From Hemerocallis citrina (lineage: Eukaryota > Streptophyta > Magnoliopsida > Asparagales > Asphodelaceae), in contig CM030368.1 in assembly GCA_017893485.1 (NCBI GenBank), forward strand, positions 105,903,549 through 105,967,548: a DNA stretch of 64,000 nt, in the 5' to 3' direction. The translations under genes were made by a program, and so were the position numbers. Shown here piece by piece: positions 56,807-64,000 of this stretch (position 1 is the stretch's first letter; every line of letters starts with the position of its first letter). The notes beneath the pieces are model-generated. The model saw nothing but the letters and a program-made list of their open reading frames with translations. It did not search any database and was not told where the DNA came from.

Positions 56807-58079
56807 TGTTAGGATTATATACTGAAAGCATCACTTTTGTATTAACTTTATTTCCTTATTTTTTTTGAATGAGAATCATATGGGCATATGTTTACATATT
56901 GTGTTTATTATAATATTAATGCAAGTATCTGATATTCTATAAGGTTGATAATATGGTGTGAGGTGACACACAGAAGATCATATTATCAGTTCCCTATGAA
57001 ATATATAAATAGTTCACAACCTAGACGGACTTGGACAATCCATTGGAAAGGTTGTAGTGTAATCTGGTATTAGTCTATCTTGACTATAGGTTTACACTAG
57101 TACACTTTGTGTGTATTGAACAGGACCACTTGAGGTTGTTCTCTTTATACTGACTACAAAAGAGAACAAACACCTCTGTTATTATGGATGCTTATGCTCT
57201 TAATCCAGATATAATAACAGACATGTATATGCAGTGTGCATTACTTTGACTCATAAAAGAGTGAGATTCATTATGGATCAACAACCTCTATGAATTGGGT
57301 AATAGCATTGTATGTATGATGGGTTGTTGACTGTAAATGGAATCCATGTCGCGATACGTCGGGTTGATGATGTCCCCTTAAGGAGCTCATAAGGATTGTC
57401 ATGTAAACCCTGCAGGTGGATTACATCCGACATGACAAATAAAGTTGAGTGGTACTACATAAGGATAAAAGATGTTGATCAATATAGTTGTCAGTAACTT
57501 AATTTGATCGACGGATATTCGATATCTTAACATGGGGAGCTGAACGAGCATATAATAAAAGGAGCCCATAAATATAATTTGGGATTAGGAAGGTAGTGCA
57601 ACAATAGCTCTTTAGTGGACCGAGCTATTGTTAATGGGCCTGGGTTGTGTGTTCGGGCTGAACACGGGATACCCAGATTCGTTAGGAGACCTAACCCTAA
57701 TTTCTCCTCACGGTCCCTGCCGTAGCCTTATATATATATATCCTCTATTCTCTGGCCGTCATATTATCATCAGAAATAAGAAGTTTTATCTAAATTCGTG
57801 ATTCACGTAAGGAGAGAAAGAGAGGTCAGCCAAGGAGAAGAAAGGTTGGGAGACCGTCGCCCACCCGACGTCCAACCCGAGGAAGGAATACGTGCAGAAG
57901 ATCTTGGGGTCGCTAACGGCTCGAGGTTGCTAGAAACTATCGTCTTCTTCTCATCGCAGGTATAATTCGTGAATCCTAGATTCCGCTATAAAGGGTTAGA
58001 TCACGTATTAAATCTGTTAAGCTTTTATGATCGATACGCACACCAATCTGTGGTCCTGGGACTCATCGCAGTTCCATCA
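56807..58079 (+). repeat. 3' LTR of element G
   Basis: 1,273 bp, TGTTAGGATTATATAC to GTTCCATCA, then duplication CATCC. Confidence 0.94.
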
Positions 58080-59069
58080 CATCCATGAATTATATTAAGT
58101 TCTTAACATTCTTAACTCATCCATATAGAAATCATTCACCCATTGCATAGACATGAAAAAAATCTATTTTTATTTATCCATCCATCAATAATTTATTATA
58201 TCATCATAAAATCATCTATCATGCATTCTACTAGACAAATCATCATATATAATATGCATTGGACAACAAGAAATCAAACATAAGTCATACACCTTATTAA
58301 AGAATCAACGAAGATAATAAAGAATAAGAAAAAGCTCCTCCTTTCGCAAAAATCCAAGATCTTCGCTTTGAAACTTCAAGAAAACCAATAATAAAATACC
58401 CCCTTTTGTTTTGTGTAGCAAAGAAACGGCTGCCACTTCTCTTTTAATAGCCAAAATCTGGGTAATTAGGGTTTTGAGAAGATTTTGCAAAATATTCCTT
58501 TAGAATATATCTTTACATATATAGATCCTTTATACTAGGTAATTAGATTAACCAATTTAATTGAGATTAAAACCAAAAATAACTTCCCCAGACTTGGCCG
58601 GCATCAGTTTCAAACCAAAAAAATAAATTTTGTAATTTTGGCCTCTAAGTGGCAATTTTCCAAAAAGACCCTTCTTTAACAAATTTACGAAATAAACCAA
58701 ATCTATTAGAACAAAAATTAAAATCTTTACCTCTGAGTTGGCTAGCCATCATGCTTAGCCCAGAAAAACGAAAATCTGGATCTTTTACTCCAAGTGGTAA
58801 GTTTGCACAAAAGCCCATCTGTTTGTAATATTTGTAAATATGCCAAATAAATATCAAAAAAATCCAAAAAATTCATAAATAATACCTAATAATAAATATT
58901 AGGTTTTCCCAAAATAATTTCTGACTTTGAACTTCCCAAGAAAATATTTGCACATGTTTTGCACGTGCAAAAAGATAAATTTCAGAAAAATTGTTTATTA
59001 AATCACCAAAAATAACTTTAATTTATTTATTAATCTCAAAAACTTTATTTAAAATTCTAGGGTGTTACA
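58080..59069 (-). repeat. Right part of solo LTR E2 (5' end on the minus strand)
   Basis: Promoter-side portion of E2, matching 10090-10942 of E1, including the TTTGCACGTG block and the LTR terminus at 59069. Confidence 0.88.
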
Positions 59070-59074
59070 GGATA

Positions 59075-59274
59075 TGTTTCTTAAAATCATTTATTATCAT
59101 CAAAAAATCTGGACTACAATACAATATTCCTGAGTTATTATTCATATCAACTTCTATACTAGCGATCATTTCCATAGCTATATCAATCCATTTATCGTCA
59201 TATAACGCAATTAGTACCTTACAACCTAATTTTTTCCCATTAACCTTTTGATTCCAATAACTATTAATCCTAGA

Positions 59275-59355
<81 letters not shown>

Positions 59356-59897
59356 CTCATTTGTAGCAGTGTTGCTTGCTAATGGCATAATAATAGCTTG
59401 ATTACCCAGACAACTAACTGCTTGTTCTCTATTATGCCTAAAAAAATCTGTTCTAATTTCAAATCCTCCAGTTTGATATAAAGTTCTTGGATTGAGAATA
59501 TTTAATCCTTACTAGTTGATCTTTGTTCTTCTGATCTAATAGTTCTAGAGGGTCCTAAAAATGTTTATAAAGTTGATTTTCTATTATTCATATTAGTTTT
59601 TGTGATGGAAATCTAAACTCTCTTATAGGTCTTCTAATAACGGGTTCTTTTCCCGTAGGTTCGAAAGATATCTTAGACAATTTCAGTAAGTTTATTAAGA
59701 TCTCTTTGAATACTAGGAATTGTAGATTGTTTATCTATTTTTTTGTGAAGCTTAACAAGAAGTCTTATTATTATATTATTTTGACTAATTATAATTCTAC
59801 CAGACTGGGATTGCGGAACGTACGCACTATAACCTTCTCGATCCTAGAAAGTTTTTGTATATTCAACTGCTTCGTCATAAGGATCTGTCATTAACAT
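59075..59897 (-). pseudogene. Pararetrovirus polyprotein start with movement protein
   Basis: Minus strand. ATG near 59897 begins an acidic N-terminal region with a Tyr-rich stretch; the frame shifts several times. From about 59270 down to 59075 it reads as a 30K-superfamily movement protein, with the conserved 'VLIALYDDKWIDIAME' block and the 'GILYCSPDF' block. The protein would enlarge plasmodesmata for cell-to-cell spread. It is broken by stops, by a TA microsatellite (59278-59354) that keeps one frame open by encoding Tyr-Ile repeats, and by solo LTR E2 after 'DFKKH'. Confidence 0.72.
59278..59354. repeat. TA microsatellite inside the viral movement protein
   Basis: About 38 TA units. 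An expansion within former coding sequence. Confidence 0.92.
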
Positions 59898-59910
59898 AGA
59901 GAATTTTAAG

Positions 59911-60813
59911 TGTTATGCACGAACCAGAATCCAAACTATATTAAAATACAACTTATAACACACAGGACTGGCTCGACATAAAGTAGTACACTACAATTAG
60001 TATGCTGAGTTGGTAGGCTAGTGTGTCAATAAGTCTTCATTATCGCTTTCAATGTTCATTGTCACCTTTATAAGATTCCCTTTGTCCCCAATTCCTTGTC
60101 TCTCATATTCTCCATTGTTCTTTATACTTGTTCATTACAATATTGTGTCTCTTTGATTCTTTATTTCATTTATGTTATACCTCACCATGCTTATGTTTGT
60201 TCACCTGCTTTTGTACTGATGTGGTGAGGTGTATAACATGACAAGACTACACAATGGGAGATAATACAAAAGGTGATGAGACTAAACATAAGAAAGAAGA
60301 AGAAATAAGAATGGAAATTAAATAGAAGAAAGGAACATACAAAGGAAGCTTTTTGCAGAATTTAAATAGAACAAAAGAGCATACCAAAGAAGCTTTTATT
60401 GATAGAAATCTCAATATTACAATCTTACATACACACTATGGCATTCGATGCTTTAAGCCTTTTCCCTTCCGCTCTATTTATAGGGAGAGGAATACATTAA
60501 CAACGTGCTATGCACGTACTGGACTCCAAACTAGATTACAATCTAACTTATAAACATATCGGACTGACACGACATAAAGTAGTACAGTACGGCTAGTATG
60601 CTGAGTTGGCAGGCTGGTTTGCCAATAAGTCTTCAATGTCGCTTTCACCGGTCGCTATCACCTTTATTAGATTCCCCTTGTCTCTCATATTCTAAATTCT
60701 TCTTTGTATTTCTTCATTACAATATTAGTTCCAAGTCCCTGATTCTTTATTTCATTTGTTTTACACCTCAGCATGCTTTTATTGGTCCAACTGCTTTTGT
60801 TCTGGTCCACTAT
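59911..60813 (-). repeat. Direct repeat in the pararetrovirus intergenic region
   Basis: Two diverged copies of about 315 bp, 59911-60225 and 60498-60813, same orientation, 587 bases apart. Shared phrases include 'gacataaagtagtaca', 'tatgctgagttgg', 'aataagtcttca' and 'tgattctttatttcatt'. The viral TATA box and leader lie between them. The copies differ by many substitutions and small indels, so the duplication is old. Confidence 0.8.
60475..60482 (-). promoter_or_regulatory. Pararetrovirus TATA box
   Basis: Minus strand CCCTATAAATAGAGCGG, a strong plant TATA context, just downstream of repeat copy 60498-60813 and about 580 bases before the polyprotein ATG. It would drive the genome-length RNA. 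The transcribed leader would be 60445 to about 59900. Confidence 0.6.
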
Positions 60814-60959
60814 GCTTCTAGTTAGTGCTAGCATCATCTTGCATGGAATCGTTGTTGAAGGTGCGGACTGGAGAAATCATCTCTAGATCTTCATGTAGAC
60901 CATTTTCTTCATAGATGGAATACCTGGCATCCGCTCGAATGGAACCTAACTTCCAGGAA

Positions 60960-62157
60960 TTCTTCAGGCTTTGAAATAACTATTCTTAATTCTCTTTAGG
61001 ACTTTTTTCAGCTATCCAATCGATAAGGATGATATTATCTTGAACTTGCATATTTATGCAGAAAGCATAATTTTTCCTACTGCTTCATACTTGCTTTTTT
61101 CATAATTGCTTTTTTTGTTGCTTCATACTTGCTTTTTTCAATCTCGAATGTTTTATTGTTTCCTTTTTCTATGTGGAGTGTTGGCTCGGCCTGCACTAAG
61201 TCTAATTCCCAGAATTGAATAGACATGAACTGACAGATATATTGCTTTTCTTCCCAAATGCTCCATACTTGAAACTTGTAGTTCGTGTAGAACTTATTTT
61301 TCTTTGATAGAACATTTTTCATGCCTATTTCGGGGATAGTTTTGAAAAATTCATCTGGTTTGGAGATGTTGATTTGGAGTTCATGAACAATCTCAACCTG
61401 AATTTCTTTTTTCAAAATTTGGTATTTGTTCGAACCATGTCAAGGTTCTGTATATAATACCATGTCAAGATTTTGTATCTACTATATTTATTATCATAAC
61501 TTTTTAATAGATCTTCCAAATCATTTTCCCTGGTTTTTTTATAGAAGTTCATTGAATTTTTCTCTAGGGAATACTCCTACTTTGTATAGATCTGAACATC
61601 CAAGGAGATGAAGGTCTCCTTCTATTCTTCCAAGTTTCTCATTTTTTGAATTTTAAGAGCTTTGCAAACTGAGTAAATTCTTTGTTTCTGATATTTACAA
61701 GCTCACAAATGTCTATTTGAGACATTATAGCTTGAAGTTGCTTGTCAGCAGGTGTGTTACCTCTGATCAGATTATCTTTCTTATTATTCAAGTAGATGCA
61801 GTTGAAGCATTGTTGAATTTGATCATATTACTGGTAATGTGTTTTTCCTTTTCAAACCCTTCATTCTACTCTTGAGTTTTCTTTTTTAATTGAATAATTA
61901 TTTTTTTCTCTGTGTGACAATTGGAATGCACATATTTTTTTAGTTGGGTGTAATGCACTCCAAATATTGTTTATGTGATTGTAAATTTCTAGATTCTCAT
62001 GCCTTAATTCTTCATTATACCAACCCGTTTTTAAGGTATGATTGATAGAATTCTTCTTCCTTGTCGTTTGAGTAGGTGACCTTAATAGAATATGTTTTGC
62101 TCGTGGAACAACAGTTCCAATTTTTGGAACACTAGTTCCATGAGTTTTTGATACAGC
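60960..62157 (-). pseudogene. Pararetrovirus ORF upstream of the promoter, function not recognised
   Basis: Minus-strand coding-like sequence with many stops. Readable pieces: a basic N-terminal piece (62150-61861) and a Lys/Glu-rich piece of 112 codons (61415-61077). AT-rich coding style matches the flanking virus. Its place before the promoter fits the last gene of a circular caulimovirid map (end of polymerase or an accessory ORF), but I see no RT or RNase H motif and do not recognise the family. Confidence 0.45.
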
Positions 62158-64000
62158 TGTCACGCCCTGCTTCCCAAAAATACAGAATACGGGCACGTAA
62201 CACAAGCCCAGCGAATGAATATAATCATCCTTAAGCTGTTTCAGAAATCTTACAACATATCTCAGGCAGTATATCAGAGTCAACATATATCAGAGTCAAA
62301 ATATCGCAGTCGGAAGCCAAGAGTGGAACCAACATGCAACATCGAGATAATTTCACCAACAGGAATTAATCGAAATCAAATATCTTGTTCTCAAATAAAA
62401 CAGAGTCTGGAACACAATTATTCTGGGTCACATCGCCCAAAACAAAATAAATAATACACGTGTCTCAAGTACAGAAAAGAATCAAGTCTCAGGAATACAG
62501 AATAATGTTATAACAGGAAACAGAAATAATAACATCAGCATCTAATACTGCGAGCCACCAGTACCATCTTGAATCTGTCCACCATAATCTGCATTCATCG
62601 AATGCAGGAAAAAAGGAAAAGAAGAAAACACAGTACCCGTCAATGGCAAGTCCGGGTCACAAATAGAATAGGATACAAGCACATGGACACTATCTAATAA
62701 CAGGATATACTAACAGGTATGGATAAACCTATGTCTAGTGTCAACAGGTAACAGGTAACATGTATGATTATCAGGAATTCAGGTAATCAGGTAAATATGC
62801 ATCAAGTATCAGGAAAAACAGGTAACAGGATAATCAGGTAATCATGTAACAGGAAATCATGAATCAGGTAAACAGGATCATCAGGTTATGTTAAGTCTAA
62901 TCTTTTATTAATTATCTAGGTAGCACGACATGTGCCCCAAATTATATCACATGGTTGCTACAACAAACAATTTCGCTTAGTAAGATTTTCATAATGGAGT
63001 CCATAGGGCAACGTACTTGGGTACAGGAAACAGGCAGAACCCAGTGGCTTTCTTCCACTCTACACCTTCGTACATAAGAAGCAATGTAGACAGGGTCAGA
63101 AATAGGTAAACAGGCAGGTAGGACACTAGTCCTCTTCCAAGTACACGTTTCTATTTCTTCCACTAATAGAATCTTCCCTTAAACCCCGGCTTAGTTACTT
63201 TTATTAATAATATCATCAACAGGCATGAGAGTGTGCTAAATGATTTCAAACTAACAGGTTATACTCAGGTTTAAACTCAGGGAATTAGATCAGTAAGTAT
63301 AGGTACAAAACATTCACAAATACGAGCAAAATGGTATAGATTTAAAAACAGGACAGCAAAACCAGTCTGTACAAAAATAGTGATCCAAAGATCTACAGGC
63401 ATGCAAATCATGATCCGTCGAAGGATCTGGAAACTAGACTTCCTCACGCTTCTAACGGGTATAATAAATCCATATGCTATTTCACAACGTCTCGACTTAA
63501 AACGCAATTCAACACAGTTTTCAGGTACAGCCAGAAAACAGGGGAATAACTTAAACCACATGAAAACAGCATACAAAGTTGTTAATTAAATCCACGAAAA
63601 TTCTGGGGTAATCCCCTATATGTATAGTCTCAAACTATAGATTTTCATATTTTTTCAGAAAGTATAGATATGTTTTCAACAATAGAAAAAAACACACATC
63701 ACACAGTTTTGATGGATCTGGAATTCTTTAACACCGCTGTACAAAATCATACATATCTTGCACACAGCGCATCAAAATCCACTTCCGCCAAAACGGGATG
63801 AAAGTAGATAAAATTACCAAACTTTCATGTCTCACACAAAATATTCATACAGTAATTAAAAACAAGGTGAACACGGCATTCAACGTACAATCACACGCAG
63901 TTTACAGCAAAAGTGACATCTAGAAAAGGATGTAAGGCATCACTCAAAACTCATCTTTTAATTATCAAAAAAATCAGAGAACTACCTAACATCATGGTGA
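62158..64000 (-). repeat. LTR I (3' part), running off the right edge
   Basis: Minus strand; terminal GGGCGTGACA at 62158. Shares with B, D and H the LTR end, the stem-loop (ACCCG...CGGGT near 62636-62660), the block at 62930-63080 and the block at 63150-63215. Its own short repeat is CAGGTAA-type (62730-62890). No primer site follows the LTR end, so it is a solo LTR or the 3' LTR of an element lying beyond 64000. Confidence 0.85.

Larger units (their letters stand above)
50324..58079 (+). mobile_element. Element G: Ty1/copia retrotransposon, nearly complete
   Basis: 7,756 bp with identical-length LTRs of 1,273 bp, primer site, gag, protease, integrase, RT and RNase H in copia order, and the perfect duplication CATCC (50319-50323 and 58080-58084). 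By hand count the LTRs differ at about 31 positions (2.4%). It is the youngest datable element here. RT and RNase H sequence and the AAGTGGGAGA tract place it with the Angela/TAR/Tork group (from memory of the families). An in-frame TGA and one small deletion break the ORF. Confidence 0.95.
43709..59069 (-). repeat. Solo LTR E2 in the pararetrovirus, itself split by H and G
   Basis: Made of 43709-44786, 48541-50323 and 58080-59069, together about 3.85 kb. Starts TGTAGCGTCCCG, ends GGGTGTTACA, flanked by the perfect duplication GGATA (43704-43708 and 59070-59074). Excising it rejoins the movement protein reading frame. Same family as E1 (shared TTATCGGATTCTATGCAT, GTCGAC repeats, TTTGCACGTG) but clearly diverged. 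Minus orientation. Donor-like TAAG|GTGTAT, GT at 58292-58291 (minus). Confidence 0.92.
41046..62157 (-). mobile_element. Endogenous pararetrovirus (Caulimoviridae), decayed, minus strand
   Basis: Viral sequence in two blocks, 41046-43708 and 59070-62157, split by solo LTR E2. Minus-strand order: unrecognised ORF, promoter region, movement protein, coat protein, zinc knuckle, aspartic protease. RT and RNase H, which should follow, are absent because the block ends at element D. One polyprotein in the order movement-coat-protease fits badna-, tungro-, petu- and florendovirus-like members; I cannot fix the genus. Frequent stops and frameshifts show it is an old, inert copy. Caulimovirids do not need to integrate; such copies arise by end joining. 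Confidence 0.8.

Noticed and set aside
1..64000. Host genes, defence systems or biosynthetic clusters
   Set aside because: Every stretch of more than 300 bases is accounted for by LTRs, retrotransposon interiors or the pararetrovirus. No unrelated conserved coding region was seen.

Overview
This is a stretch of AT-rich plant nuclear DNA made of nested transposable elements plus one old integrated plant pararetrovirus. The organism is an angiosperm with a large, repeat-rich genome. The evidence is chromovirus-type Ty3/gypsy elements with LTRs of 3.3-3.8 kb, initiator tRNA-Met primer sites (TGGTATCAGAGC), an Angela/TAR/Tork-like Ty1/copia element and a caulimovirid relic. I cannot name the species. 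I see no host protein gene, tRNA gene, rRNA gene, CRISPR array or bacterial-type operon.

Layout. (1) 1-17325: element A, a Tekay/Del-like chromovirus on the + strand. Its 5' LTR runs off the left edge, its gag-pol is decayed, and its 3' LTR is cut short. Two solo LTRs interrupt its integrase: E1 (7194-10942, duplication TTTCT) and F (12018-15321, duplication CTATA). (2) 17326-37468: element C, a minus-strand, internally deleted relative. Its 3' LTR is split by element B (20776-32501, + strand, duplication CTAAG), the only gypsy element here with both LTRs and a recognisable gag, protease, RT, RNase H and integrase. The inside of C carries a tandem array of about 147 bp. (3) 37469-41045: element D, a minus-strand fragment (partial LTR, primer site, gag and protease start), cut by C on one side and by viral sequence on the other. 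(4) 41046-62157: minus-strand endogenous Caulimoviridae sequence (promoter, movement protein, coat protein, zinc knuckle, protease), split by solo LTR E2 (43709-59069, duplication GGATA). E2 is itself split by solo LTR H (44787-48540, duplication CGGAC/CAGAC) and by copia element G (50324-58079, duplication CATCC). (5) 62158-64000: the 3' part of another minus-strand LTR (I), running off the right edge.

The most interesting observation is a splicing signature in these chromoviruses. In A and B a short intron-like segment (91 and 146 nt) sits at the same place, in the same phase, exactly 13 codons before the protease aspartate. Taking it out restores the gag-to-protease reading frame in both; leaving it in stops translation after gag. 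In addition, all eight gypsy-type LTR families whose leader lies in the window have a 5'-splice-site-like sequence downstream of the promoter. Together these suggest that the balance of Gag and Gag-Pol is set by splicing. That is inference and needs transcript evidence.

Other unusual structure: paired tRNA-like A and B boxes inside the LTRs of A and F; a stem-loop near the LTR 3' end kept in two sequence versions; heat-shock-element-like motifs in the 147-bp array; duplicated polypurine tracts in C and G; decay of B mainly by CAG-to-TAG changes; and a GATC-dense block in H.
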